64,000 nucleotides of DNA from Owenia fusiformis (GCA_903813345.2 CAIIXF020000010.1:20595181-20659180), one strand, 5' to 3'; counted from the stretch's first letter, positions 12,319 to 25,540 are shown. Numbers and translations are program-made. Notes: a model not told the origin generated them from the letters alone.

Positions 12319-13550
12319 TTAATCATATTTTCGACGAATTATTTAAGTGCGTATTTCTGAGTTAGCTAATATATATACGATTTTTCAGAAAGTGAGCCCC
12401 GAATCTCGCCCCGATTTTTTAAATTTTCGATTTGTTTTTTTGTAGCCCTGATTTTTTAGAAGCCCCGATTTTTTCCAATTTTTAGAAAATCAACCCGATT
12501 TCTTTTTATAAACAACCACGATTTTTGATTTTACTTGGAAGGAAATGTGTCTCACAAGAGGATATTTTTGCCTCGTCGCTTATTTATTTCTCCCGTGGAT
12601 ACTGTTAATGGTACAATATTTATCAGGATTACGGGTACACCCCATACGAAACTGTCTAGTATCAAAATATTTTAAGAAATTGCTGGAGAAGAAATAAATC
12701 TGAGCTTGAAAGGATGAAAAATATTATTATTATACAATATTGTTCAAAGCAGAGCATGCAACTAATACAAGAAAATTGGACCAGTCTAAAGCTACCCAAG
12801 AGGATTACATGGGTATATCAATTCAGTTGATATAACAACAAAACCTGATCCGAATACACAGCAATCTATATGGACGGAAGTTATTAATCACATTCAGATC
12901 AGGCTATTAGGTTGAATGGCAATGGCAATAGCGTATGTCTTAATTAAACCGAAACGGGGAAGCGCATTTCACAAATACCAATACCAACCGATACGTCCAT
13001 GTTAGTAAGGAATGGTCATGAGCAAACGTATTATTGAAGTCACAGTCACATTTTCTAGTCTTTCTAAGCTGTCGCCGTACGACAAATGTGACTGGGGTAC
13101 TAATGTCGGCTTAACGCAACTTTGCGTGTATGATGGGTCTAGAAAAATGCTAAATTCAGATCTGATCTGGCGTGTAGAAATGTTTTTTTATATTTGATAC
13201 ATATACCGTTCAATTGACTTGGATCAAATCCCACGTTCTATTGTGATGTAATCTATTAAAATATCAGAGCTTTATTAGGAGTAATTCCTTAAAGCCTAGT
13301 AAGGCACTCCAAGTGATCAATTTTACATTTACGAGTAATTCATTACTTCAAATCATTGACGTCATGGTATTTGGCATGTAAATAACAAGATCATCTTTTC
13401 AAATAAATATTTACGATAGGATTTTGAAAAAAAACATTCCAGCACATCAACTATTGATAACAACGCAATAATGAATGAAACATACGGTTCGTTTTCAAGA
13501 TTTTGAAAAAATTGAAGATGATTTCCATTCAATCTTTTTACCTCTTATTA
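12319..13550. other. no gene; degenerate CCCCGATTTTTT motif
   Basis: At 12390-12530 a C-run followed by GATTTTTT recurs about six times. The rest has no recognised features. Confidence 0.45.
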
Positions 13551-14161
13551 TCCCATCGAACGAAGTTCGGAGAGATTTAGGAGACGCCTCCGTCCGTCCT
13601 TCAGTGAGTCAGTCCAGAAGATAACTCGAATACTTGTTGACGGATTTTCCTCATATTTGGTTGAAAGATGTATATTTATAAATAGTTTTAAACAAATTTT
13701 TTTTAACAAGAAGGCAGCAGCTTTTAAAAGAACAGAATTTTTCACGAAAACCTTCACATTTGCATTTTATGCCAAACTTAAAATTATTATTTTTGATTCA
13801 TAATTTCTATCTATCTATATGGCCGGAAAAACAGTAAGTTGCGTGAATTATGAGATCAAAATGGCTGTCCAAAGCAGAAATTAACTATTACGTAGAGATC
13901 TCTTCAAAGTATGGTTGCATAATGCTGCAATGTAGATTAGATCTCAAATATTGTATTATAAAATGATATGTGCCTTTGAAATCCTAAATGGACACCCAAA
14001 TACTTAAATCGGTGGAAATTCTGATATATCTCAAATGTATGTTTTATATATCTGCCTATACTTAAGTCAAGGTTAATTGATAAAAATTATATTGCGACAT
14101 ACAGACTCAGGAATATATTGTTCGTTGGGATTTGCTTCTCCGTGAAGTTGTCGATCTCTAG
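13551..14161 (+). mobile_element. Helitron-like (pearl/HINE-type) non-autonomous element, 611 bp
   Basis: Host A at 13550, then TCCCATCGAACGAAGTTCGG (a hairpin CGAAC-GAA-GTTCG near the 5' end). At the 3' end, TTCGTTGGGATTTG is followed by the hairpin CTTC-TCCGT-GAAG (14135-14147), exactly 10 nt, then CTAG (14158-14161) and host T. TC...CTRR with a subterminal hairpin and A/T insertion is the Helitron signature. Short inverted subterminal motifs (CCCATCGAAC / GTTCGTTGGG) are as described for Helentron-derived HINE and bivalve 'pearl' elements. Confidence 0.75.
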
Positions 14162-14242
14162 TTTTTTCTCTTTAACACAAAGGTGCATGACTTAAATGAC
14201 TTGAAATTAACAATACTATACATCAATTTTTCTTGTCTGTAG

Positions 14243-14530
14243 CAACACCCTATGCAGACAAATCGTATAAAACTACATTCGCATGATGAGAAACTCGACA
14301 TTGAGTAGGAAACCAGTAACATTTTGTCACCCATCCATGTAACAAATCATTTTTTACTGCTTAATAAATGGTGAATGACAATGAAAATGACAGATCCTTT
14401 TTGATATTTCAAGGTAACTCGTTGGAAATTCGGTGATTGAAATTACGATGTAAAGACAAATCCACAACGGGATATTTAAAAATTTCTTAGAAAAACTATG
14501 AAATATACACTGTACATCTCATATCGAAAT
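14243..14530. repeat. half-copy of the palindromic element at 45332-47655
   Basis: CACCCTATGCAGACAAATCG, then GCTTAATAAATGGTGAATGA, AACTCGTTGGAAAT and TTTTCAAAACAGA are in the order of the left arm at 45340-47060. The two insertions found there are absent here. Confidence 0.7.
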
Positions 14531-14559
14531 TTTCAAAACAGATAGAAGAGGTTTTCAAA

Positions 14560-14760
14560 TACTACACTTCGATGTGATGTTTTAATTAATGTAGGAATAT
14601 TCCGTTCACCTTTCTCAGCTTTCTTTATCTTAATTAATGTCAAATAAGAATCTATGATATTGGTTAACACGCCAGAAATTACATAATATTATTCGAAACG
14701 TATTTCGAAAATTTTGAAGCCGCCATTGATGACGTCATTTGTTTGTCGATTTTTGACCAA
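14560..14760. repeat. copy of the interior of the hAT-like element at 27004
   Basis: GTGATGTTTTAAT, CTTTCTTTATCTT, AACACGCCAGAAATTA, ATAATATTATTCGAA and a CGCCAT block occur in the same order at 27105-27260. The CAAGGGGGG termini are absent. Confidence 0.6.
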
Positions 14761-16498
14761 TGATTAAGGACAATATAATATAGAACTTAATAATGTACCA
14801 ATTTGAAGAAAATTACTAATACTTCCTGACGAAAAAACACTTACGTGCCTATTTCAGCGAGGCCTGTTATTTATAGGTCTTTAATATAGAAACCTAACAC
14901 GAATTAATTTTAATGCTGATTTGTCGTTCGCGTGTGTGCTTGTACATTGTTGCTGGGTCTGTCTCCCAGAACCAGTGATATTTGGAATGAAAGGAACATA
15001 TTATACATTACTATATTTAAACATCCTGATTTACCAGAGTCTCTCTTTATTTAAAGCTAGTGAAAGATTCTAATTGATTGCGCATGCGTTGATAATTGGA
15101 ACAAACGTAAGGGAGGATAGCGTTGGCAAAAACTTCTGGATTCAGTGGATTGTGTTCAACTCACTGAATGTTTAGTCTGAAATTGCCTGTTCTAAAAGTA
15201 CTGAATTGGAAGCTGATACAAGTATAGATACCAGACGATATATGATATTAAAAGTATGTTATCTGAATATACGGGTTGAGTGGTTGCAACTTGCATGAAT
15301 GAAGTTTCTCAATGTTCTAGACGCTATTTGCACAAAAACGCACGGCTTATTGTTTAATATAAATGAATAAACGCAAGTTGCTAGTGTAATTGCTGTGAAA
15401 TTGAAACAAATAAAAACAAATTAGACAACGTTACATGTACGTTGCGTTAATTTTCTATTGGATATTCTCTCTTTATTTTCAAAATCTGACGCAGAAATTG
15501 GATTAGATAACCCGGCAAATAAACAGCTCCATGTAATTCAAAGCTACAGTCACAATATCACATGCATTAAACACGCCTGTGTGTTCATTGTATTGGGTGA
15601 CTAATAGGATAGTACGTGAATTATTCAGAGGGGATCTAATCGTAGACGAACAAGCCAGAGCCATAAGACCTAAACGAGAAAGAGAAATCAAAAACAGTTT
15701 ATAAATCGACAGAAGATCAGGTAAAACGATTTGATTTTTATGGCTAATTTACGTCCAATATCAAAAAAATGACAGTCGGGTATTCATTTATTATTGTGCG
15801 AGAGGTTTTGTTACTTAATTTCAATTATTAGTTGAGTCTGGCCATAGAAAAACCGGTCTCATCACATAAATTAGAATTGTGCTACAGAGCCAAAAATGTG
15901 CCCAAGATTTAGAGGAAAATGTGATAAATTCAAATACGACTTTTTGATCTATATATGCAAGGAAAAATTGTTAAGACATAAGCCATGGCTCATTTGAAAG
16001 GTCTCTTTGTGCTTTGTAAGATAAAAAAATCAGAATATTGAAAAATTCAGTGATAAGACCCCTTTTCCTGTGGCCTGGCTCATTTATTGTGTGTCATGAT
16101 ATTTTCCTGAGTCATTTCTGTCATTTTGAAGAGATTGCTATTCACGTAACCTAACGATAGTGTCTTGCATTGATATTTTCATCATGTGCATGTTTTGCGG
16201 GCTATAAATAATATTTATAGTTCGTTATTCTCGTGTTTCTTTTCTTATCTTAATGCCCGTATAAATACACTTAGTAAAAGGTTAAATGTTTGTTTCCATG
16301 GCAAAGTCATAATTTCCACTGGAGTATACTCAATTATTTTTCACAGTTCACCAACTTCGGCGATTTTTCAGGATATTATACTTCTATGACTTATCATAAG
16401 AATTCTAGCTTAATTAACACATCAATTACTCACTTCATACTTACTTAGATTAGCATATATATTAATATCTTTCCATTGTCTTATTCTCCATCAAAGGT
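14761..16498. other. no gene recognised
   Basis: AT-rich with no repeat partner found in the window. Confidence 0.4.
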
Positions 16499-16502
16499 TT
16501 AA

Positions 16503-17306
16503 AGCCCCCGTCTAAAGTTTGAAAATATTTTTTATCATTCATTTACTATTTGTCATGACTCAAAAAGTTATTTTAGAGATTTTTGAAAAATAGCTTTTCA
16601 TTTCTCAAATATTCAAATTTCCCGCCATTTTTCAAAAAAAGTTGACATTTTTTAATCATCAAATATTTCTTAATGCATTTCAAAAAAGATTATCTTTTTA
16701 AAACCAATGCAAAGATTGAACAAAGGACACAGAATTTCAATAATAAAATGCCATATTCAATGGGCCACTTCAATGTTTTAGCATATCAAAAAGATTTTGA
16801 AACATTAGTGATGTCACTAACGTAGCAAAAACCTTTTGAAAAAATTGAATTTTTTTTTTCGATGTCAATCTTTTCTAAATATGCTAGACTTCAATAATAA
16901 ACCAATGTTGATTGTCTAACCAGGTTAAAAGAAAGAATATATTATGTTTTAGATATCATTGTACCATTGGTTTCTATGAGAACTAAAATTTTGATATGCA
17001 TTTTTTTCTCGGAACCATTTTTATGCACTGATAAGTTCATTTTTCGCTTCTTTATGAACCGATTCTCTTATTTTTTCGGCAAAAAACATGCGAGGATGAA
17101 TGCTATGCATTGGTATGAACTGTGGCTAATTAAAAGATATATTTGACCTCTAAAAGTTAGTTTTAGATAAATTCACAAATTTTGGAACAAAAAGTCTATC
17201 AAAAACCACTTTTTGAAATTAAAAAAAAAATTCACATATCACACTTTGATAACATTGGTTTAGACTACAATATAAGCCAAAGTGGTTTAAACTTTATATA
17301 GGGACT
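16503..17306. mobile_element. 804-bp TTAA-target MITE (piggyBac/Kolobok type), copy 1
   Basis: TTAA at 16499-16502 and 17307-17310. The left end is AGCCCCCGTCTAAAGTTTGA and the right end is ...TAAACTTTATATAGGGACT, so the ends are imperfect TIRs AG(C/T)CCC...TAAAGTTT. The interior aligns with copy 2 at 40268 throughout (CCCGCCATTTTTCAAAAAAA, TGGGCCACTTCAATG, AACATGxGAGGATGAATGCT, CCAAAGTGGTTT). No intact ORF. Confidence 0.8.
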
Positions 17307-17310
17307 TTAA

Positions 17311-18392
17311 GGATTTTGTCTATATTTACAGTTTGGCTTATTTTTGTCAAAATAGTAGTAACGCACGTGGGGGAAGTAAGTATGGCCTATATGTTATAGT
17401 TCCTATCTGGAGATGTCTAAAATACAGAATTGAGAGTGAATATGTTAATTGTTCGTGGTTTTCCGCTTGTGCCATCCTGCAATCAAGATTGCCAGTGGGT
17501 CTTTGCCTAAAAAAGAATATGTTTATTTTTCGGGTTTTGCCGTTGCTGCAATCAAGATTATCGCTCAATGTACGGTTATGGGTATGAAGTTGAGGTTTGA
17601 AGAATAAATCAGCTCTATTCGGTGAAGTCGTATTGACATTAATTTGATAAATCAAAAGAGCCACGTAGGTTATCGCAAACAATTTCAGACGGCATATTTG
17701 ATGATGAATATTTTCTGATCATGAAGACAGATCCATTCATTATCTCCCAAGAAAAGTATATATTCATGTATTGTATATCATGTATATGTCATGATAATCA
17801 AGTATTAAAGAGAGAATCAGATCTAGAGAATAAGCTTCAAACAAAAATCTTTTTAAAATATTCTTGGACCAGGTCATTCCATGACATTAACTAAAAATAT
17901 CCAAAATACACACTTTATTTCAGGAAAACTAAAGATTTTTACAATAATGTATCAGTTTTTCTATTCCACATTAAACATTCCCCTCCCCCATTTTTTGCAC
18001 TTTGAATCCTTGATTACTTCACCAATGTATAACTACGGATCTTTTGGGAAATATTGTCATTAATTGAGATTAAATGGAAAAGATTTGTATATCAAATGTA
18101 CACGCTGCTTGCAAAAATGTTGACCTAATTTTCACTGAAAAGTTAACCTTTCATTATAATGTTTAATGCGTATACATGTAATAAGAATGTGCTTTTGGAC
18201 ATGTTTTATTTCCTAAAAGAAACTGGATTGCTCCAGGGACTCTATTTTGAATTTGGAAGTGAGCTGTAACCAATGGATAGCATGAGTTTTCTTTATGGGC
18301 AAATAACATTTGGAACACTAATTTTAAAGCAATTCAGCTTTCCTTTCAAGAACGTACCGAATTTGATACATTTAAACAAAGAATAGTAATTA
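17311..18392. other. no gene recognised
   Basis: At 17460-17580 GCAATCAAGATT occurs twice ~65 bp apart, suggesting a small duplication. The overlapping open frames on both strands have no recognisable product. Confidence 0.4.
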
Positions 18393-19389
18393 TCCCATCG
18401 AACGAAGTTCGGAGGGATATAGGGAACGCCTCCGTCCGTCCGTCCGTCCGGGCAATAACTCAAATACCGTTGGCCCGATTTTGTTCATATTTTGTACACA
18501 TATACCCTATAGGGGTAGAAGTTCTGCTCGAAAGCCGATTTTCAAAATGGCCGCTCATTGCAAAATGGCGGCCATTTTAGTGACGATTTTACAGTAATTT
18601 AGGTGCAATATGTAAAGCTGTAATAGCAATATGTTTTAAATGTAAAAAAATTATAAAGAACATTAATAATGCTACAAATGTAGATATTAAAGAAGCACAT
18701 GGCAGCCATCTTGAAAAATGGCGGCCTTTACTCGTCATTTTACGATTTTTGCTGTAACTCAAAAAATAGTGGAGCGATTTTGTTCATATTTGGTACGTGA
18801 ATACTATAAGCATGGCACACTGTCCTATGACACTTTTGGTAGAAGGCGGCTATTTTGAAAACAATTTTGAAAAATGGCCGCCATTTTAACGTATTTCACT
18901 ATAACTCGAAAAGAAGTGGAGTTATTTTGTTCATATTTGGTATGTGAATACTGTAAGCATGGCACACTGTCTATTTCTAATGACGCTTTTGGTAGAAGGT
19001 GGCCATTTTGAAAAATGGCCGCCATTTTAACGTATTTTACTATAACTCGAAAAGTAGTAGAGCGATTTTGTTCATATTTGATATGTGAATACTTTAAGCA
19101 TGGCACATTGTCTAATAAAACTTTGGGGAGTAGTCGGCCATTTTGAAAAATGGCCACCATTTATATGTGTGTTATTTTACAAGTACGTGTGCGAATTTTC
19201 AAAAATTTTAGAGGTGGCTACTTAAAATCATATTATTTCTTCTGATGACAACTTGGCAAGTGAGCAACCATTTTGAAAATGGTGGCCTTTCTAGTGTGTT
19301 GTTTTATGATATTTGCGCTTCGTTTGTAAAAATGCCAGCCATTTCTGTTCGATGGGATTCGCTACGCTCTGGCGTTGCCGTTGTTCTGG
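18393..19389 (+). mobile_element. Helitron-like (pearl/HINE-type) element, 997 bp, with internal ~135-bp tandem repeats
   Basis: Host A, then TCCCATCGAACGAAGTTCGG at the 5' end, followed by a CCGT tandem run. The 3' end is GTTCGATGGGATTCGCT, hairpin ACGC-TCTG-GCGT (19364-19375), exactly 10 nt, then CTGG (19386-19389) and host T. CCCATCGAAC (18394-18403) and GTTCGATGGG (19348-19357) are perfect inverted subterminal repeats. Three internal units (~18718-19160) share TAACTC(G/A)AAA, GGAGCGATTTTGTTCATATT, AAGCATGGCACACTGTC and GAAAAATGGCCGCCATTTT. A 111-residue frame on the minus strand is the repeat read as protein. Confidence 0.8.
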
Positions 19390-22300
19390 TTTGCATTGTT
19401 GATGGAAATTAACTTAATTGAAAACGTATGTTGATGGGTTTATGGCACCCTCAATATCACCGAGTCCCTTTGACTTATTTAACATTGTATATACTTTTCG
19501 TTGAGATATTGAATGGATCTAGAACATGCCTGTCTTCATTGTAAGAAAATAGTCATAATTCAAGATATAACCGTTTGAAATTGTTTGTGACAACCAACAT
19601 GGTATTTTCCATGTTTATTCTTTATCATTTTAAAAATGAAAATGTATCTCAATATTCGTAATCATAACTTATTTTCCTAGTCATTATCTGATAATATTAC
19701 ATTACGATTTTTTTAAATATAATAATTTATTAATTAATAATTATAAATAATTCAACTCCGTCACTAACGTCGTTTACATACTTTCCATTGTTTTCTCCTA
19801 TGACACTTATTTGACATAGGATTATTACCATGGTAGGTCACTGCCCTTGGTACAGTATTAGATAAAGTAACTGTAAGGTAAATGAAATAACATCACTACA
19901 ATTATAGATTAATGATAGGAATAGTACACCATTTTAATGCACTGAGATATATTACAATCGTGGTACTGACATTTATTTCAAATTTATCTTTCATCGTTTT
20001 CCAATATCTTATAGGCTTACATCATAATCTACATGCAGCTGTCTTGTAAGCCAGATTTAATTCCAAATGGTATGTTTATAAAAATCTGAGATTAAACTTG
20101 ATAAATCAAATAATAATCCAATGTGTTCATAAATTGCTGTAAAGGAATGCTCTTCAAGGATTTAATTAATCAGCATTGTGTACATGTAGGACCTTCACTG
20201 GAATTCGATCTTAACATAAGTAAATGTTCTAATTTCTCAAATTTTATTTTAATTCTCCATTTACACGTCATATGATCTATTTTCAGAATGAGGCTTTGAC
20301 CTCTCAATGTAAAACAGTGAAGAGATTCATACACACTTTTTGATGATGTCATTAAGGTCAGTTCACAATCCTATATATGAGGAGTCATTCAAAGCACAAA
20401 AACGTAATCGGCTTCAAATGAGAAATCACCGGTATCCTTCAGTAATATCGGTTGACATTATTCTAGAATCAAGTTAAGATATAATGATTTTGACATTATT
20501 GCCTTATATCTGTTCTATATGGCTTTAACAACCATAAGAAACATCGAAGAGCACAACAAGTCATTAAAAATAAACCCCCAATATCCTCACCATTTCATGA
20601 ATGTACATGTTCTCTTATTAGTAAGACATCATTATGTAACTTTTTTGACTGAACCAAATTTCACTGCTTCTGATAGGGGCAAATGTTTCAACCGAGATGC
20701 TGATATGATGAGCCTCAACATGAATCCAATGCCTGTATGAACTTTATTTAAATCAGATTTCCGGCATTACGAAAATAAACAATCTTCTTTGTCACGGTAC
20801 CTAGATTTGGAACAACATCTGGACGAAAGCCTCACCTGGGACGGCAGATGTAGGCTGTACACGTACGTGATTTTGTGCAAATTCCGGATCAGTTTTTTAG
20901 TGTAGTGTTTCAGTACAGTATTTTCATTTGAGTTCTTTTTTCACCTAAATAGTAAGTTTATCGTGTTCGACTGTGTTTCTTATATCCACATTTTACTTTA
21001 AGCGAAAACGGACGGAAATTACCGTATAAGAATATCAAAGTTTTCGAAGCAAGATATACTAAAGTATACGTTCAAGCCATTAAAGATATTGGATGTGTTA
21101 TCTTAAAGTAATGAATCTGTTATTTAAATCTTTGTAATTAATTTGTTATTTTAAACAGTATTTTCCATTAATTCACGTAACTATATATTTTGATGTATCA
21201 CGTAGACTATTATGACATCCCAAGACGTGAATGCTACACTTAATGAGCATAGAAAATTGACATTTTTCATATTCCATTTGGTTAGACACTTAAAATATTC
21301 ATAGACTCTTATCATTTAAGTAGAATAACTTTATCAGTTTGAAATCATTGCTTCTTGAAAATCTACAAATAAATGTTTTTAATAGAATTGTTTTTCACTT
21401 TAAAAATAGCCACTTGGTGATGAAATGGTTAATTAGATAACTTTGTAACCAGTAAGCGGGTTTGACTTTAAAGCTGACACTATCACCTTTCAATTTAAAT
21501 GATGTATAGAAGCTTAAGACAAATTGCGTACTTGTTTCACCTTTAATAATTAACAGACTCGTTTGCTCATCTAATAAGTTGAGAGGCATTATTTACAAGT
21601 CTGCAAGTTGATTCATGAGTTTCTGTAATATATCAATTAAGTTGTGACAATGAAATGTACGGTTAAGGTGATTGACCTTATAGTTCGTAATCTTTTTAGA
21701 TATCTACACGCCACTAGACAGTTTGCATTATAGTAAAGAAAGTGTCATTTTTCTGGCCAATTAGACGTCATTTTTATATCGATATTTCAACAACTTTTCT
21801 GTAAATTATCGGTTTGTAAGAATGGCGCGGTTCTGAAATTGCATAGTTGAATTTTTCACATTGTATTATTTACTATACTGGAAAAAGATCACCAGGAGCT
21901 TATGTTTTAAATCACAATTATGATATATAGTGGATAATTATGCAATTTATATGCACTAATAATTGTGCTCAGATTACCACTATCGATCTCGACCCTTTTA
22001 AGATCGTCAGATTTAATCTCTTTGCCTGTAATCATTTATGGTTTTCAATTTTTATTGAGAGTATAACAAAAGAACGAGATAATTATTGTATTTTTGATAA
22101 AATGACGGATGTTTATGATCAAGGCATAATTTTGTATTCATGAATTTTAATCTTTTAATCTTAAAGCCGTTTAATCTCTGAGAATATCATTCCATCATTG
22201 AAATGCTACTTGTCTTCAAAAGCTGTTTCTGAAGCACCTGATTTCGGAAATAAGCGTTGTTGATCTTGATTTCTTCAACACTCTAATTTCTGTTATCAAC

Positions 22301-22506
22301 CATTCTGGTTGTTTTTAGCATCTCTCTCCCTCTCTGCATCGCATCTTGTTCAGAAGGATAGAGATGGAGAAGGCGTGACTTATCACGATGGTTATCAACA
22401 CCAAACGTAAATATGACCAGATTGTTAAATATGTCACTATATTGTATTGTATTGTATTATAAAGGCATTAATATAAAGGGTTAGTAGCAACAGCCGCAAT
22501 ATATAT
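19390..22506. other. no gene or repeat recognised
   Basis: About 3.1 kb of AT-rich sequence with only short unrecognised frames. A TATTG microsatellite sits at ~22438-22460. Regulatory elements of the downstream receptor could lie here but nothing shows it. Confidence 0.45.
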
Positions 22507-22682
22507 CGACCACGAGAACATTTTGAGCATGTTCTAAGTTCTAGAGGACCTACCCGTTCAAGTACGTTCGATGAAGTTTGTAAATAGACCCCAAACGGTT
22601 CTGTGTACGCCGAGTCCGTTCGTACACAGTTGAAGCCCGTTTTCGAGAACGTAGTGAAAACTAGTCTGGTGTGATAGTAGGG
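22507..22682 (-). mobile_element. inverted 5'-end fragment of the CpG-rich dimeric element
   Basis: The reverse complement matches the first ~176 bp of the element at 22905: CCCTACTATCACACCA, CGTTCTCGAAAACGGGCTTC, TACAAACTTCATCGAACGTA. It faces the full copy across a 222-bp spacer. Confidence 0.8.
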
Positions 22683-22904
22683 TTAGGAAACAAAGTTAAA
22701 CGAATTAAAAAATAGGTGGGAAGGCATTATCATATTAACGCTCAAAAGGCCCGAAATCTGCTATTTTTGTCCGGGTATTTTCGGTCAACGTCTCAACGGC
22801 TTATTCCAAAAGGTAAGTCTTGTCTTTAGGAAATTGAATGCTGCCCAAAAGTGGGCTTTGCTAATTTGTTTCATTCACTCTTATGTATTCTTATGTATAA
22901 GTTA

Positions 22905-23712
22905 CCCTACTATCACACCAAACTAGTTCTCACTACGTTCTCGAAAACGGGCTTCAACTGTGTACGAACGGACTGGACGTACTAAGAACCGTTTGGGATC
23001 TATTTACAAACTTCATCGAACGTACTCGAACGGGTAAGTCCTCTAGAACTTAGACAATGCTCAAAATGTTTTCGTGGTCGTCACGTTCTACAATTAGAAC
23101 GAGTGACAACGTACTAACGACGAGCTAGACGTACTACGAACGGAACCGTCGTACTTCAATCTTACTAGGGACGTTTTAACAACGAGTGGAACTGTCTGAG
23201 GACGTGTTGAGAACGAGGTAGAACTCATTGCAAACGGGTTTAAACTGATTAAGAACGTATTTAACACTGCTTATGAACGAGTTAGCAAAAATATAGCTAT
23301 CACACCAAACAAGTTGCCACTGCGTTCTTCAAAACTGGTTCTAAACTGTGTGCGAACGGAATGAACGTAGCTGCAACTTTCTAAGGTCTATTTACGAACT
23401 TTATGAACGTTCTCAGACGGGAATGTGATTTTAGAATTTTGAATCGATTCAAAATTCGATTCCGACCATACCGTTCTGTTATCAGGTCATGATGACCTTC
23501 TAGACTAAGGGACGCGTTCTACGGCGTTGCACACCGACGTGGTGCGACCTGAACGAACTGCGAACGAGATGGACGTATTGAAGACTGTTTAAGAACGAAG
23601 AAGCTAATTATTTCAGACATATTTCCCGACCACAGCCAGTTTGACCTCATTTTACGACGTTTTCGTAGGACTGGCAAGAACGGGTAAGAACGAGTTTGGT
23701 GTGATAGGGGGG
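22905..23712 (+). mobile_element. 808-bp CpG-rich dimeric MITE, copy 1
   Basis: The left end CCCTACTATCACACCAAAC pairs with the right end ...GTTTGGTGTGATAGGGGGG (TIR ~30 bp). Near the middle (~23293) the terminus recurs as CTATCACACCAAACAAG, followed by the same succession (TTCTCxAAAACxGG, AACTGTGTxCGAACGGA, ATTTACxAACTT), so the element is a head-to-tail dimer of ~400-bp units. ACG motifs are very dense. Flanks are GTTA / TAAC, so the target is TA or a longer palindrome; the exact TSD is unresolved. Confidence 0.8.
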
Positions 23713-23900
23713 TAACATATACTGTTCAATATTGACTATATATTATCACATTCGTCATCAAATTAATCAAGTCTCCATGGATCTATTAGGACCACCTATG
23801 TATTCACATGAAATTGATTTGGATTGCAATTTTATAGAGCTAGAAATCCCACTTCCATGAAATTAATTACCTTTGTTCCCCAATGTGCATATGCTGGTAA

Positions 23901-24708
23901 CCCTACTATCACACCAAACTAGTTCTCACTTCGTTCTCGAAAACGGGATTCAACTGTGAACGAACGGACTGGACGTACTTAGAACCGTTTGGGGTCTATT
24001 TACAAACTTCATCGAACGTACTTGAATGGATAGGTCCTCTACAACTTAGAACATGCTCAAAATGCTCTCGTGGTCGTCACGTTCTACAATTAGAACGAGT
24101 GACAACGTACTAACGACGAGCTGGACGTACTACGAACGGAACGGTCGTACTTCAATCCTACTAGGGACGTTTTTACAACGAGTTGAACTGTCTGAGGACG
24201 TATTGAGAACGAGGTAGAACTAATTGCAAACGGGTTTAAACTGATTAAGAACGTATTAAAGACTGCTTATGAACGGGTTAGCAAAAATATAGCTATCACA
24301 CCAAACAAGTTGCCACTGCGTTCTTCAAAACTGGTTTTAAACTGTGTGCGAACGGAATGAACGTAGCTGCAACTTTGTAAAGACTATTTACGAACTTCAT
24401 GAACGTTCTCAGACGGGAAGGTGATTTTAGAATTTTGAAATGATTCAAAATTCGATGGCGACCATACCGTTCTGTAATCAGGTCATGATGACCTTCTAGA
24501 CTAAGGGACGCGTTATACGACGTTGCACACCGACGTGGTGCGACCTGAACGAACTGCGAATGAGATGGACGTATTGAAGACTGTTTATGAACGAAGTAGC
24601 TAATTATTTTAGACATATTTCCCGACCACAGCCAGATTGAGCCCGTTTTGCGACGTTTTCGTAGGACTGACAAGAACGGGTAAGAACTAGTTTGGTGTGA
24701 TAGGGGGG
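23901..24708 (+). mobile_element. 808-bp CpG-rich dimeric MITE, copy 2
   Basis: Same length and structure as the copy at 22905 with scattered substitutions. Left CCCTACTATCACACCAAAC, internal terminus near 24290, right end GTTTGGTGTGATAGGGGGG. Flanks are TAA / TTA. The 125-residue minus-strand frame in the second half is not intact in copy 1 and is not recognisable, so I do not call it a gene. Confidence 0.8.
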
Positions 24709-25540
24709 TTATGTCCTTCGTGTAACCAAGGACGTACTTCGTGTAACATAAGAGAACCTCCTTTATTTTTGTAAGATTTCTATATAATGTTTCACTTTGA
24801 TGTACAACGTCGAATTTGCTGAATTTGGGAATTTTTTTAACCTCAAATTTTAAGAAATATGTTAGGCCTATTTTTACGCGTTAGAAAGTCCATGCATAAC
24901 CATATACAATTAAAATTATAATGAAATCACTGTACCGCGAAAGTTACACGCTCGAAAAAAGAGCATAACTCTTCCATGTTAATTTCTGTATCATCTTAGA
25001 CTTCCACGACATGAAGTTAGAGCAACCTAACCTATTGAACCAAGAAGATATACTGGAAATGCAAATCGGAGTAACAAGAACCAGGAAGATTGGTTCTTAG
25101 AATGATGCTTATTAGGCTTATTAGAGGCATTGAATATAAATATCTTTTTAGACTTGGCGGTCTATACACGGTGGTCTATAACAAAATTACTATTCACATT
25201 CGTCTCCAATCGTATCGTTAATTGACACGAAACTCAATGATAATGTGTCCCATGAGCAAATCTAGTTGTAATTAAGTTATGTTTTATACAAGAAAAAGAC
25301 TTGTGTCTACATGTTAGTGGTTTGAATATAATAAGAAATCGGGTTTGCCGTTTTAAAATTTCATCACTCAGCTTTTTACATATTCATAGTACCTAATCCT
25401 TTAATCCAAATACTAAATTCATTATGAGCCAGTTTCAGTTGATTTATGTTTCCGATTTTCGCTAAAAAACTTACTAAAATGCGAATAAAAATTGTAGACA
25501 CTTATCCGAAAACCATTGGAAGTACCCTTTGAATTGGATA
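24709..25540. other. no gene recognised
   Basis: Nothing identified beyond a short CGTGTAAC duplication at 24717-24745, just outside copy 2. Confidence 0.4.

Noticed and set aside
18825-19160. 111-residue minus-strand open frame with repeating peptide units
   Set aside because: It is the ~135-bp internal tandem repeat of the Helitron-like element read in one frame; the peptide repeats only because the DNA does, and other copies of the array break the frame.
24296-24673. 125-residue minus-strand open frame
   Set aside because: It lies within the second copy of the CpG-rich dimeric MITE, is not kept open in copy 1, and has no recognisable domain.
22507-24708. Regularly spaced repeated AACG words suggesting a CRISPR-like array
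   Set aside because: The words are too short and irregular, there are no constant repeats with unique spacers, and the context is a eukaryotic MITE.
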